A stretch of DNA of 64,000 bases from Myxococcales bacterium (GTDB lineage: Bacteria > Myxococcota_A > Polyangia > Polyangiales > Ga0077539): positions 248,001 to 312,000 of the forward strand of contig JAEUKH010000029.1 in assembly GCA_016792845.1 (NCBI GenBank), written 5' to 3'. The position numbers were made by a program, and so were the translations under genes. Below the pieces are notes generated by a model that had not been told where the DNA came from, searched no databases, and was given only the letters and a program-made list of their open reading frames with translations. Numbering within the stretch: the stretch's first letter is position 1; the number at the start of each line of letters is the position of its first letter. Below, one piece after another: positions 33,580 to 43,983 of the stretch.

Positions 33580-36500
33580 ATGATCAAGCGATTCATTCAT
33601 CGGCCCGTGCTCGCGATCGTGGTGTCGCTGGTGCTGATCTTTCTCGGGGTGTTGGCCATCAAGACGCGCCCCGTCTCACAGTTTCCTGAGATCGCGCCGC
33701 CGATGGTGACGGTGACCTTGGCGTACCCGGGCGCGAGCGCGGCGGTGCTGGTCGACGCGGCGATGATCCCGCTTGAGCGCTCGATCAACGGCGTACCCGG
33801 AATGAAGTACATGGTCTCTGACGCCACCAGCGCCGGCGAGGCCACGATTCAGGTCATCTTCGAGCTCGGCACCGACCCCGACATGGCCGTGGTCAACGTG
33901 AAGAACCGCGTCGACCAGGTGCGCAACCAGCTGCCCGAGCTCGTGCAGCTTGAGGGCATCGTGGTGACCCGCATGCAGCCCAGCATGCTCATGTACGTCA
34001 ACCTTTACAGCACCGACCCCAACGCGAATGAGACCTTTCTTTACAACTTCGCGAACGTCAACCTCTTGCCTGACCTCCAGCGCATCCCGGGGATCGGCCG
34101 CGCGAACATTCTAGGCAATCGACAGTTCGCGATGCGCGTCTGGCTCAAGCCCGACCGCATGAGGGCCTACAACGTCTCGACCGAAGAGGTGATGCGCGCC
34201 CTCTCAGAGCAGAGCGTCATCGGCCGCCCCGGTCGCATCGGCAGCGCCACCGGGCGCGCGGTGCAGTCGCTCGAATATGTGCTCACCTACCAGGGCCGGT
34301 ACAGCCGCCCAGAGCAGTACGCCGACATCATCGTGCGCTCGACGCCGAACGGCGAAAACCTCCACCTGAGAGACGTCGCCGAGGTCGAACTCGGGAGCGA
34401 ATTCTTCGACATCTATTCGAACCTCGACGGGCACCCCTCGGCGGCCATCGTGCTCAAACAGAACGGCGGGAGCAACGCGCGGCAGGTCATCCGTGATGTG
34501 AAGGCCCGGCTCGACGCGCTGCAGCGCAGCACCTTCCCACCGCATATGCGGTATTCGATCAACTATGATGTGTCGAGCTTCCTCGACGCGTCGATCGAGA
34601 AGGTGCTCCACACCCTGGTTGAGGCCTTCGTCCTGGTCGCGGTGGTGGTGTTTCTCTTCCTCGGAGACTGGCGCTCGACGCTCATCCCGACCTTGGCGGT
34701 GCCGGTCTCTCTGGTCGGCGCCTTCATCTTTATGCAGGTCTTCGACCTGACCATTAACCTCATTACGCTCTTCGCGCTGGTGCTGGCCATCGGCATCGTG
34801 GTCGACGACGCCATCGTGGTGGTCGAGGCGGTGCACGAGCGCATGGCCCGCGACCACGTCTCGCCCTACGTCGCCGTGCAGCGGGTGATCGGCGAGATCA
34901 GCGGCGCCATCATCGCGATCACGCTGCTCATGGCCGCGGTGTTCGTGCCGGTGGCCTTCATGACGGGCCCGGTGGGGGTGTTCTACCGCCAGTTCTCGAT
35001 CACCATGGCGGCCTCGATCGTGATCTCGGGCGTGGTGGCGCTGACCCTCACCCCCGTGCTCTGCGCGATGATCTTGCGCCCTCACGACGGCGCGGAGCGA
35101 CCCCGAACCCCGGTCGCGCGGCTCGTCGCGCTCTTCAACCGCGCCTTCGATCGCAGCACGGTGCGCTACGTCGCGCTCTTGCGCCATGTGGTGGGCCGCC
35201 GAACGGTCACCTTCGCGCTGCTGGCGCTCTTCGCCATCGGCTCCCTGGGGCTCACCCGATCGCTCCCGACGGGGTTCATCGCCAATGAAGATCAAGGGCA
35301 GATCTACGCGATCATTCAGACCCCGCCGGGCACCACCCTTGAGCGGACCAACCAGGTCTCGCGCCGCCTCCAGGAGATCGCGCGGCACGTCGACGGCATC
35401 GAATCGGTCTCGTCGCTGGCCGGGTACGAGATCTTGACCGAAGGCCGCGGCTCGAACGCGGGCACCTGCCTCATCAACCTCAAGCCCTGGTCGCAGCGTC
35501 GGCAGTCGGTGCGGCAGGTCATCGAGGCGCTCGAGCGTCACACCCACGACCTCGGCGCGGTGGTCGAGTTCTTCGAGCCGCCCTCGGTGCCGGGCTACGG
35601 CGCCGCCGACGGCTTCGCGGTGCGGCTCCTCGACCGGAGCGAGAGCGTCGACTACCAGGCCCTCGACCGCGTCAACCAGCAGTTCATGCGCCGCCTTGAG
35701 CGCCGCCCCGAGCTCGCCGGGCTCTTCACCTTCTACGCGGCGAACTACCCGCAATACGAGCTCGTAATCGACAACGAGCGCGCGATGCAGAAGGGCGTGT
35801 CGATCCGCACGGCCCTCGACAACCTCGACATCCTCATCGGCAGCACCTACGAGCAGGGCTTCATCCGCTTTGGGCGCTTCTACAAGGTGTACGTGCAAGC
35901 GCTGCCCGGGTACCGAAGGCTGCCCGGCGATGTGATGAATCTCTTTGTAAAGAACAACCGCGACGAGATGGTGCCCTACTCGGCCTTTATGACCATGCGG
36001 CAGACCCTCGGGCCGAACGAGATCACCCGCTACAACCTCTACACCTCGTCGGCGATCCGCGGGGTGCCGGCGCCCGGATACACCAGCGCCGACGCGCTCA
36101 GGGCGGTGCGCGAGGTGGCCGACCAGACCCTGCCGCGGGGGTACGACATCGCGTGGGAGGGGCTCTCTTTTGACGAGGCCCGTCGCGGCAACGAGGCCCT
36201 CTACATCTTCGGCGTGGTGCTGGCCTTTGTGTACCTCGTGCTCGCGGCGCAGTACGAGAGCTTCATCATCCCCTTTGCGGTGTTGCTCTCGCTCCCCGCG
36301 GGCGTCTTCGGCTCGTTCTTGATGCTGAAGGTGATGGGCCTCGCCAATGACATCTACGCCCAGGTCGGGCTGGTGATGCTGGTGGGCCTGCTCGGCAAGA
36401 ACGCCGTGCTGATCGTCGAGTACGCGGTGCAGCGCCACGCGAGCGGGTTGACCGTGTTCGAGGCCGCCGTCGAGGGGGCGCGCGAGCGCTTTCGACCCAT

Positions 36501-36744
36501 CTTGATGACCTCCTTCGCGTTCATCGCGGGGCTCGTCCCGCTGGTGCGGGCCACCGGGCCCGGGGCCGTCGGCAACCGCACCATCGGGGCCTCAGCCCTC
36601 GGCGGAATGCTCTTCGGCACCCTCTTCGGCGTGGTGATCATCCCCGGGCTGTATTTCATCTTTGGCACCTTGGCCGAAGGGCGCTCGCTCATTCAACACG
36701 AAGAGACTCAGCCCGTCACCGAGGGAGACACCCGCCATGCGTGA
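33580..36744 (+). CDS. RND (HAE1/AcrB-type) efflux permease
   Basis: A 1054-residue inner-membrane transporter of the hydrophobe/amphiphile efflux family. It starts MIKRFIHRPVLAIVVSLVLI, with the first transmembrane helix at once, and shows GGSNARQVI, the TM4 signature LALVLAIGIVVDDAIVVVEA carrying the proton-relay Asp pair, FIANEDQGQIY in the periplasmic domain and GLVMLVGLLGKNAVLIVEYA at TM10-11. Length equals AcrB/MexB. It exports drugs, solvents or lipophilic metabolites with the two downstream gene products. The ATG at 33580 is the family start; an in-frame 55-residue extension upstream is not conserved in type. Confidence 0.96.
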   Translation: MIKRFIHRPVLAIVVSLVLIFLGVLAIKTRPVSQFPEIAPPMVTVTLAYPGASAAVLVDAAMIPLERSINGVPGMKYMVSDATSAGEATIQVIFELGTDPDMAVVNVKNRVDQVRNQLPELVQLEGIVVTRMQPSMLMYVNLYSTDPNANETFLYNFANVNLLPDLQRIPGIGRANILGNRQFAMRVWLKPDRMRAYNVSTEEVMRALSEQSVIGRPGRIGSATGRAVQSLEYVLTYQGRYSRPEQYADIIVRSTPNGENLHLRDVAEVELGSEFFDIYSNLDGHPSAAIVLKQNGGSNARQVIRDVKARLDALQRSTFPPHMRYSINYDVSSFLDASIEKVLHTLVEAFVLVAVVVFLFLGDWRSTLIPTLAVPVSLVGAFIFMQVFDLTINLITLFALVLAIGIVVDDAIVVVEAVHERMARDHVSPYVAVQRVIGEISGAIIAITLLMAAVFVPVAFMTGPVGVFYRQFSITMAASIVISGVVALTLTPVLCAMILRPHDGAERPRTPVARLVALFNRAFDRSTVRYVALLRHVVGRRTVTFALLALFAIGSLGLTRSLPTGFIANEDQGQIYAIIQTPPGTTLERTNQVSRRLQEIARHVDGIESVSSLAGYEILTEGRGSNAGTCLINLKPWSQRRQSVRQVIEALERHTHDLGAVVEFFEPPSVPGYGAADGFAVRLLDRSESVDYQALDRVNQQFMRRLERRPELAGLFTFYAANYPQYELVIDNERAMQKGVSIRTALDNLDILIGSTYEQGFIRFGRFYKVYVQALPGYRRLPGDVMNLFVKNNRDEMVPYSAFMTMRQTLGPNEITRYNLYTSSAIRGVPAPGYTSADALRAVREVADQTLPRGYDIAWEGLSFDEARRGNEALYIFGVVLAFVYLVLAAQYESFIIPFAVLLSLPAGVFGSFLMLKVMGLANDIYAQVGLVMLVGLLGKNAVLIVEYAVQRHASGLTVFEAAVEGARERFRPILMTSFAFIAGLVPLVRATGPGAVGNRTIGASALGGMLFGTLFGVVIIPGLYFIFGTLAEGRSLIQHEETQPVTEGDTRHA

Positions 36745-38227
36745 GCGCACCCCAGCACCCCGGGGCGCGGCCCTCGCCCTCGCGGGCCTCGTCGCCGCCG
36801 CGGGATGCGTGCCGACCCTCGCCCAAGGCCCCGCTCGGGCGCCGCGGGTCGCGCTCCCGATGCGCTACGGCGAGGGCGACGAGGCCGGGAGCGCGGCGCG
36901 TCGCGACTGGCGCGAGCTCTTCGACGACCCGAACCTCGCGCGCTTGATCGATGAAGCGCTAGAGAACAATCAAGAGCTCAACATCGCCGTGCAAGAGATC
37001 ATCATTGCAAACAATGAGGTCACGGCGCGGCGCGGCGAGTACCTGCCCAGCCTCGGGGTGCGCGCCGGCGCGGGGCTCGACCGCGTCGCCCGCGACACCA
37101 GCCAGGGCCGCAGCGACGAGGCCAACGGACTCAGCCCGCTCTTGCAGAACTACAGCGCGGGCCTCTACGCCTCGTGGGAGGTCGACATCTGGTCGCGGCT
37201 CCACGACCTGGCCGGCGCCGCCGACGCGCGCTACCTCGCCACCCGCGAGGGGCGTAACTTCCTCGTCACCCGGCTGGTGGCCGAGATCGCGCGACGCTAC
37301 TACGAGCTCCTGGCCCTCGATCGGCAGCGGGCCACGGTCGAGGGCAACATCGCCCTGCAAGCGTCGGCCTTGCAGATGGTGCGGCTCCAGCAGCAGGCCG
37401 CCGCCGTGACGATGCTCGGGGTGCGTCGCTTCGAGGCCCAACTCCAAGGCTTTCGCGCGAACCTCATTGAAGTCAATCAGCGCATCGTCAACACCGAGAA
37501 TCAGCTGAACCTCTTGCTCGGTCGGGGGCCCCAACCCGTGCCCCGCCGCCGCGACGACTTCTTGCAGATCGAGCCTCCGGCGCTGCGCCTCGGCACCCCC
37601 GCCGAGCTCTTGCAGAACCGCCCCGACGTACGCCAAGCCGAGCTCGAACTCAGCGCCGCGGCGCTCGACCTTCGGGCCGCCCGCGCGCGCTTCTACCCCG
37701 CCTTGCAGCTCGAAGGCGGCCTCGGGTACCAGAGCTTCGACCTGAGGAGCCTCGTGAGCACCCCCGACGCGACGGTGTTCAACCTCTTCGCCGGCCTCGC
37801 CGCGCCGCTCTTGAACCGCCGCGCCCTCACCGCCGCGTACGCCTCTGCGAACGCGCGCCAGATGCAGTCGGTGCTGCGCTACGAGCGCGCCGTGGTGACC
37901 GCCTTCACCGACGTCAGCACCGCGGTCAGCCTGCTCAGAAACCTCAGCCAGCGCTACGCCTTCAAGACCGAGCAGGTCGCGCGGCTCGCCGAGTCGGTCG
38001 AGGTCTCGACCCTGCTCTTCAACTCAAGCCGCGCCGATTACCTCGAAGTGCTCACCACGCGCCGCGACTCGCTCGACGCCCAGCGCGAGCTCATCGAGCT
38101 CAAGCTGCAACAGCTCGACGCCACGGTGACGCTCTATCAAGCCCTCGGGGGCGGCTGGCGCGCCCGCGGCGACGCCCCGCAACAACCCAACCAGGCCTCG
38201 AACGCAGCCCCAGGTGTGACCCCATGA
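36737..38227 (+). CDS. TolC/NodT-type outer-membrane efflux lipoprotein
   Basis: A 496-residue outer-membrane factor with lipobox AAGC (Cys24) and two OEP repeats (about residues 70-260 and 290-480): DWRELFDDPNLARLIDEALE, NNQELNIAVQEI, LLQNRPDVRQAELELSAA and AYASANARQMQ are typical of the NodT/OprM group. It forms the trimeric exit channel for the RND pump. The gene overlaps the permease gene by 8 nt and the adaptor gene by 4 nt. Confidence 0.94.
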   Translation: MRERTPAPRGAALALAGLVAAAGCVPTLAQGPARAPRVALPMRYGEGDEAGSAARRDWRELFDDPNLARLIDEALENNQELNIAVQEIIIANNEVTARRGEYLPSLGVRAGAGLDRVARDTSQGRSDEANGLSPLLQNYSAGLYASWEVDIWSRLHDLAGAADARYLATREGRNFLVTRLVAEIARRYYELLALDRQRATVEGNIALQASALQMVRLQQQAAAVTMLGVRRFEAQLQGFRANLIEVNQRIVNTENQLNLLLGRGPQPVPRRRDDFLQIEPPALRLGTPAELLQNRPDVRQAELELSAAALDLRAARARFYPALQLEGGLGYQSFDLRSLVSTPDATVFNLFAGLAAPLLNRRALTAAYASANARQMQSVLRYERAVVTAFTDVSTAVSLLRNLSQRYAFKTEQVARLAESVEVSTLLFNSSRADYLEVLTTRRDSLDAQRELIELKLQQLDATVTLYQALGGGWRARGDAPQQPNQASNAAPGVTP

Positions 38228-39321
38228 AGCGCTTCGCAACCCGTGCCGCCGGGCCCCTCGGCCTCTCGCTCTCGCTCTCGCTCGGAGCCTGCCACCGCGA
38301 GGCCCCTCGGGTCGCGCCGAGGCCGCGCCTTGAGGTCACCACTGCGCGACGGCAAGATGTTGAAATCAATCGTGAATTTGTCTGCCAGATCCGCGCCATC
38401 CAGCACATCGAGGTGCGCGGCCTCGAGCGCGGCTACTTGCGCGACATCTTCGTCGACGAGGGGCAGCAGGTGCGCCGCGGGCAGGCCCTCTTTCAGATCA
38501 CGCCGGTGATGTACCAGGCCGAGCTGGCGCGGGGGTCGGCCGAGGTGCACTACGCCGAGGTCGAGTATCAGAACACGCGGCTCTTGCGCGACGGCAACGT
38601 GGTCTCACCGGCGGCGCTGGCCCTCGCGCGGGCCAACCTCGACCGGGCCAACGCGCAGCGCGATCTGGCCCAGGCGCACCTTCGGTTTACGCACCTCGAC
38701 GCGCCCTTCGACGGCATCGTGGGGCGGCTTATGGCGCGCAAGGGCAGCCTCGTGGGCGAGGGCGACCTCTTGACGGTGCTCTCAGACAACCGCGAAATGT
38801 GGGTCTACTTCAACGTGAGCGAGCGCGAGTACATCGAGTATCGCCAGTCGCATCAGCCCAACGACCGGGTCGAGGTGCGGCTCCGCATGGCCAACGACCG
38901 CGAGTTCGCGCACCGCGGTGTGATCCAGACCATCGAGGCAGACTTCAACAATGAGACGGGCACCATCGCGTTTCGCGCGGGCTTCGCCAACCCCGAGGGC
39001 CTCTTGCGGCACGGCGAGACGGGCACCATTCTGATGCCGAGCCTGCGGCGGGGGGCGCTCTTGATCCCCCAGGCGTCGACGTACCGGGTGCTCGATCGGG
39101 TGTTCGTCTTCGTGGTGGGGCCCGACAACGTGGTGCGCGCCCGAGAGGTCACCGTGACCGACGAACTGCCGCACCAGTATGTGGTCTCTCAGGGGCTCCA
39201 GGAGGGCGAGCGGGTGCTCATCGAGGGGCTGCGCCGGGTGCGCGACGGCGACCCCATCGTGCCCGCCCTCGTGCCCCCCGCCGAGGTCTTCGACGCCCTC
39301 AGCCGCCTCCCCGCCGAGTGA
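38224..39321 (+). CDS. RND periplasmic adaptor (membrane-fusion protein)
   Basis: A 365-residue lipoprotein (lipobox LGAC, Cys23). Order: N-terminal membrane-proximal strands, biotinyl-lipoyl half motif (GQQVRRGQALFQI), alpha-hairpin (about 95-160; VYQ and ARANLDRANAQRDLAQ), second lipoyl half (THLDAPFDGIVGRLMARKGSLV) and beta-barrel domain. It links the RND permease and the NodT-like channel. The ATG overlaps the preceding TGA (ATGA). Here the adaptor comes last in the operon, whereas adaptor genes usually come first. Confidence 0.94.
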   Translation: MKRFATRAAGPLGLSLSLSLGACHREAPRVAPRPRLEVTTARRQDVEINREFVCQIRAIQHIEVRGLERGYLRDIFVDEGQQVRRGQALFQITPVMYQAELARGSAEVHYAEVEYQNTRLLRDGNVVSPAALALARANLDRANAQRDLAQAHLRFTHLDAPFDGIVGRLMARKGSLVGEGDLLTVLSDNREMWVYFNVSEREYIEYRQSHQPNDRVEVRLRMANDREFAHRGVIQTIEADFNNETGTIAFRAGFANPEGLLRHGETGTILMPSLRRGALLIPQASTYRVLDRVFVFVVGPDNVVRAREVTVTDELPHQYVVSQGLQEGERVLIEGLRRVRDGDPIVPALVPPAEVFDALSRLPAE

Positions 39322-39364
39322 GCCTGGGTGCGCCTCCGGTGCGCGTCGGTGCGCGTCGGGGGGC

Positions 39365-39676
39365 TCAGGCCGCGGCCTTGAGCTGATACTTGTGGTGGTT
39401 CACCTTTTCGAGCTGCGGCGTGCCTTCGGGCGCTTCAATGAGCTCGACCTTGCCCGCTGAGATCAGCGCGTTCAACGCCATGACGACCTTGCCGCGCTTG
39501 AGAAAGCCCTCCATCTGAAGCGCCGTCTGGAGCGCCGGGAGCGTCATCGCGCCCCCGCGTTCGAGGGCCGCGGTGATCTGCCCGCCGAGGTCGGTGTCGT
39601 TGCGGGCCTGGCGCTGCATCGCGATGGCGACCCCGACGCCGACGGCGGCCCCGATGGCGATCTGTACAATGTTCAT
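39365..39676 (-). CDS. Small membrane-anchored winged-helix-like protein
   Basis: A 103-residue protein with one N-terminal membrane helix (about 3-20; VQIAIGAAVGVGVAIAM) and a soluble part whose helix-helix-strand order (GQITAALERGG, TLPALQTALQMEGFLKRGKVVMALNAL, GKVELIEAP) resembles a winged helix. The assignment is structural guesswork from pattern. It is alone, convergent with the RND operon and divergent from the M23 peptidase gene (43 bp apart). Function unknown. Confidence 0.6.
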   Translation of the reverse strand: MNIVQIAIGAAVGVGVAIAMQRQARNDTDLGGQITAALERGGAMTLPALQTALQMEGFLKRGKVVMALNALISAGKVELIEAPEGTPQLEKVNHHKYQLKAAA

Positions 39677-39719
39677 GGCGCGAGATTGCTAACACGAGTC
39701 GCGGTACAGTCATCACGGT

Positions 39720-40694
39720 ATGGGTGATGAAAAACGGCTCACGGTGCGCGAGGTCTTCGGCCTCTCGCCGCTGCCCTTGCGCTTGCGTGAAGCGAAGCTC
39801 GCGCTGACCGGTGACCCCGAGACGCCGCGGTCTCGCTTCGATCACACCTCGCTGAAGATGTTTCGACCCGCCCTGGCGCTGCCGCTGTGGCTCGGGCGAA
39901 AGGCCCGGGGCCGCAGGGTGCCCGTTTACAACCTCTTCAATTACCTGCAACCGCCGCCCGAAGAGGGGTGGAGCGTGCGGGTCACCCGGGTGCGCGACTT
40001 CCTCGGTACGGGGCTCACGTATGACAGTCACAACGGCACTGACTTCGCGGTGCCCCTCGGCACCGTGGTGGTGGCCCCGGCGGCGGGGGTGGTGCGGCGG
40101 GTGTCGAGCGAGTTCAACCGCGGCGGCTTGAAGGTCTTTCTCGACCACGGCGAGGGCCTCGTCACCAGCGCCAATCACCTCGCGCGGAGCCTCGTCAAGG
40201 TCGGCGACCGCGTGCCCCGCGGGGCGCCCCTCGCGCTCTCGGGGTACAGCGGCCTCGACGGGCTCAGCACCTTCCCCTTTGGGGCGCCGCACGTTCACTT
40301 CAATGTGTGGTTCAACGGCGAATACGTCGACCCCTTCGCCCCTGAGGGCGCGGTGTCGCTCTGGCGCACGGGTGACAACTGGCCCACGCCCGCCCCCGAG
40401 GGCGCGGCCCCTGAGCGCGCGGTGCCCCCCTCAGGGCTCGACCCCGCGGCGGTCGCCGAGGCCCTCGCGGGCTGCGTTCACGCCGAAACCCGGGCGGCCC
40501 TCGCGGCCATCGAAGACCCCGAGGCCCGGGCCGTCTCGACGCTGGTGATGGCCAACTATTACCCCACCCGCTTCGCGGCGCGGGTTCAGTTTTATGCGTC
40601 GCCCTTTGCGCGAAGCCCGCGGCTCGATCTGCCCTTCAGGGCGCGCGACTTTGATGGGATCATGTTTCCGCATAGGCCTGAGCTTCGGCCCTGA
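39720..40694 (+). CDS. M23-family (LytM) metallopeptidase without visible signal peptide
   Basis: A 324-residue protein with a LytM/peptidase M23 domain around residues 98-205. The zinc ligands are present: His104 and Asp108 in SHNGTDFAVP and His193 in APHVHFNVW, with catalytic His153 and His191. Such enzymes cut peptidoglycan cross-links. The first 95 residues hold no signal peptide or membrane helix, which is odd for a cell-wall enzyme, and the last 120 residues form an additional unknown domain. A TACAGT -10-like box ends 9 nt before the ATG. Confidence 0.83.
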   Translation: MGDEKRLTVREVFGLSPLPLRLREAKLALTGDPETPRSRFDHTSLKMFRPALALPLWLGRKARGRRVPVYNLFNYLQPPPEEGWSVRVTRVRDFLGTGLTYDSHNGTDFAVPLGTVVVAPAAGVVRRVSSEFNRGGLKVFLDHGEGLVTSANHLARSLVKVGDRVPRGAPLALSGYSGLDGLSTFPFGAPHVHFNVWFNGEYVDPFAPEGAVSLWRTGDNWPTPAPEGAAPERAVPPSGLDPAAVAEALAGCVHAETRAALAAIEDPEARAVSTLVMANYYPTRFAARVQFYASPFARSPRLDLPFRARDFDGIMFPHRPELRP

Positions 40695-40719
40695 CAAGCG
40701 CGCACAATGACGGTAGGCT
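40691..40719 (+). promoter_or_regulatory. Candidate promoter of mmsA
   Basis: CTGACA (40691-40696) and TAGGCT (40714-40719) lie 17 nt apart, close to the sigma-70 consensus spacing. Transcription would begin near 40726, leaving a leader of about 33 nt containing CAGGAG (40738-40743) ahead of the ATG at 40759. Confidence 0.45.
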
Positions 40720-40758
40720 CCGCGGCCCTTTTACCCGCAGGAGCCGCGAACCGTCGTC

Positions 40759-42252
<1,494 letters not shown>

Positions 42253-42268
42253 AGGCGCGAGGCTTCGA

Positions 42269-43117
42269 GTGAAGGTCCACCACCTCGATCTGTTCACGAT
42301 GTGCCCTGTGGGCCGTCGCTTCGTCAACGGCGCGGGCTCGGCCCTCGCGCGCGGCCACCTCGTCGCGCACGCGCTCTTGATCGAGACGCCGTCAGACGGG
42401 CTCGTGCTCGTCGACACCGGGGTGGGCGAGGCCGACCTGCGCGACCCCTCGGGCCGCCTCGGCGGGGCCTTCGCGTGGTTCACCGGGGCCGCAAAGGGGC
42501 CGACCCGCACCGCCCTCGCGCAGGTCAGGGCCCTCGGGTTTGACCCCCGCGACGTGCGCCACATCGTGTGCACGCACCTCGACCTCGACCACGCGGGGGG
42601 GCTCGGCGACTTCCCGTGGGCGACGGTTCACGTCCATCACCGCGAGCGCAGCACGGCCGAGGGGCGGGCCACCTTGCCCGAGCGCGAGCGGTACCGCCCG
42701 GTGCATTTCGCCCACGGTCCGAAGTGGCAGACCTTCGGCGCCTCGGGCGAGCCTTGGTTCGGCTTCGAGGCTGCGCGCGATTTGAAGGGGCTCCCGCCCG
42801 AGATCCTCGCGGTGCCGCTCGACGGGCACTCGCGCGGTCACGCCTGTGTGGCGGTCAACACCCGCGGGCGCTGGCTCCTTCACGCGGGCGACGCGATCTT
42901 TCATCGCAGCGTGGTCGAGCGCGAGGCGCCGGCGATGCCGCCGGGGCTCAGGGTCTTCGAGCGGCTCGTGGCCTTCGACCGCGCGAAGGTCGGGGCCAAC
43001 CACCGTCGGCTGGCGGCCTTGGCTGAAGCCCACGGCGAGGCCGTGACGGTCTTCGCGGCCCACGACCCGGTGCAGTTCGAGCGCATGAAGGCCCAGGCCG
43101 ACGCGCAGCTTCGCTGA
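42269..43117 (+). CDS. MBL-fold metallohydrolase (lactonase-like)
   Basis: A 282-residue metallo-beta-lactamase-fold enzyme. The motif CTHLDLDHAGG (His103, Asp105, Asp107, His108) differs from canonical HxHxDH by Asp at the second ligand position, and later ligands are in LDGHSRGHACVAV, LHAGDAIF and FAAHDPVQF. The VDTGVGEADL turn and the overall layout are like quorum-quenching lactonases and related hydrolases. No signal peptide. GTG start 16 nt after mmsA. Substrate unknown; a role in the same catabolic route is only suggested by position. Confidence 0.82.
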   Translation: MKVHHLDLFTMCPVGRRFVNGAGSALARGHLVAHALLIETPSDGLVLVDTGVGEADLRDPSGRLGGAFAWFTGAAKGPTRTALAQVRALGFDPRDVRHIVCTHLDLDHAGGLGDFPWATVHVHHRERSTAEGRATLPERERYRPVHFAHGPKWQTFGASGEPWFGFEAARDLKGLPPEILAVPLDGHSRGHACVAVNTRGRWLLHAGDAIFHRSVVEREAPAMPPGLRVFERLVAFDRAKVGANHRRLAALAEAHGEAVTVFAAHDPVQFERMKAQADAQLR

Positions 43118-43137
43118 TTCGTCAGCGGTGAAAAGAA

Positions 43138-43150
43138 ATCAATCGTTGAT
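43138..43150. promoter_or_regulatory. Short perfect dyad upstream of the zinc-ribbon gene pair
   Basis: ATCAATCGTTGAT is a 13-bp palindrome in an AT-rich patch of otherwise GC-rich DNA, 66 bp before the ATG at 43216. It could be an operator; I cannot name a regulator. Confidence 0.3.
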
Positions 43151-43215
43151 CGCAGCGCGAATGGGCAGCGCGCGCGTCTCGTCTCGTGCCAACCTTCTCA
43201 CGCGGGAGCCTTGAG

Positions 43216-43983
43216 ATGCGCCATTCACTCTGGCCGTGTGCCAGCTGTCAGAGACACGTTCGAGAGGGCAGCGCGGTCTGCCCGTTTTGTCTGAAAGCGC
43301 TTGTTCCGGCGGTGGTTGCGATGGGTGTGATGGCGGCCCTTGGCCCGGGGCCCGCCGAGGCGCAACCGCAGCCTCCGTTGCGGGTTGTGCCCGCGTATGG
43401 GGTGGCTCCGCCGATCGAGCGTCAACAATGGATGCAGCGCATGCCGCAAGACCTCACGGTGAACGAGGTGACGCTGCGGCAGGTGCCCGACGCGGCCGCC
43501 GTCACGCGCGCGCTCACCGCACAGTACGAGCCCTTTGCGCGCTGTGCTGCCTTGCCGGGGCGTGCGCCGGTCGAGGGCGCGGTGTCGCTGAGCGCGCGGG
43601 GGGCCGTCACCAGGGTGCGCTTCCGTACGGGCAACCGGCTCGACCAGCGGTGTGTGCTCGAAGCCCTGCGTTCGGTGAGCTTTGTGGCGTGGCCGACGGG
43701 GTACACCGTGGGCTTTACGCTCCGGCGTCGCCCGCGTGCGGTGCTGCCGAACGCGCCCGTGGCGCCGACTCCGTCGCGGTGCGGGGCGAGCCCTGCGGGG
43801 TGTCGTCGCGACGCCGACTGCCAAGGGGCCATGCGTTGCGTGCGCAGCGACCGGTGCCTGCCCTCGACCTGCAGCTGCGATGCGCGCACCGGCGACTGGA
43901 CGTGCACCTCCGACTGCGGCGGCGGCATTTGTATGACCGCGGCCCAAGCCGGGTCGCTTCGTAGGAGTGAGGTCACGCCATGA
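43216..43983 (+). CDS. Zinc-ribbon membrane protein with AgmX/TonB-C-like domain
   Basis: A 255-residue protein. An N-terminal zinc ribbon (CASCQRHVREGSAVCPFC) precedes a membrane helix (about 28-48), a Pro-rich linker, and a domain (about 95-180) with FARCAALPG, GAVSLSARGAVTRVRF and RCVLEALRSVSF, similar in pattern to the C-terminal domain of AgmX/PglI gliding-motility proteins. A Cys-rich tail follows (CRRDADCQGAMRC, CDARTGDWTC). The ATG at 43216 is preferred to a GTG 30 nt earlier. The next gene encodes a related protein and overlaps by 4 nt. Confidence 0.65.
   Translation: MRHSLWPCASCQRHVREGSAVCPFCLKALVPAVVAMGVMAALGPGPAEAQPQPPLRVVPAYGVAPPIERQQWMQRMPQDLTVNEVTLRQVPDAAAVTRALTAQYEPFARCAALPGRAPVEGAVSLSARGAVTRVRFRTGNRLDQRCVLEALRSVSFVAWPTGYTVGFTLRRRPRAVLPNAPVAPTPSRCGASPAGCRRDADCQGAMRCVRSDRCLPSTCSCDARTGDWTCTSDCGGGICMTAAQAGSLRRSEVTP

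Noticed and set aside
34204..36438. Open minus-strand frame of 744 residues opposite the RND permease
   Set aside because: Antisense shadow rich in His, Arg, Glu and Asp; the plus strand is a textbook RND permease.
42269..43117. Beta-lactamase
   Set aside because: It has the MBL fold only; no signal peptide, and the metal motif belongs to the lactonase-like group.
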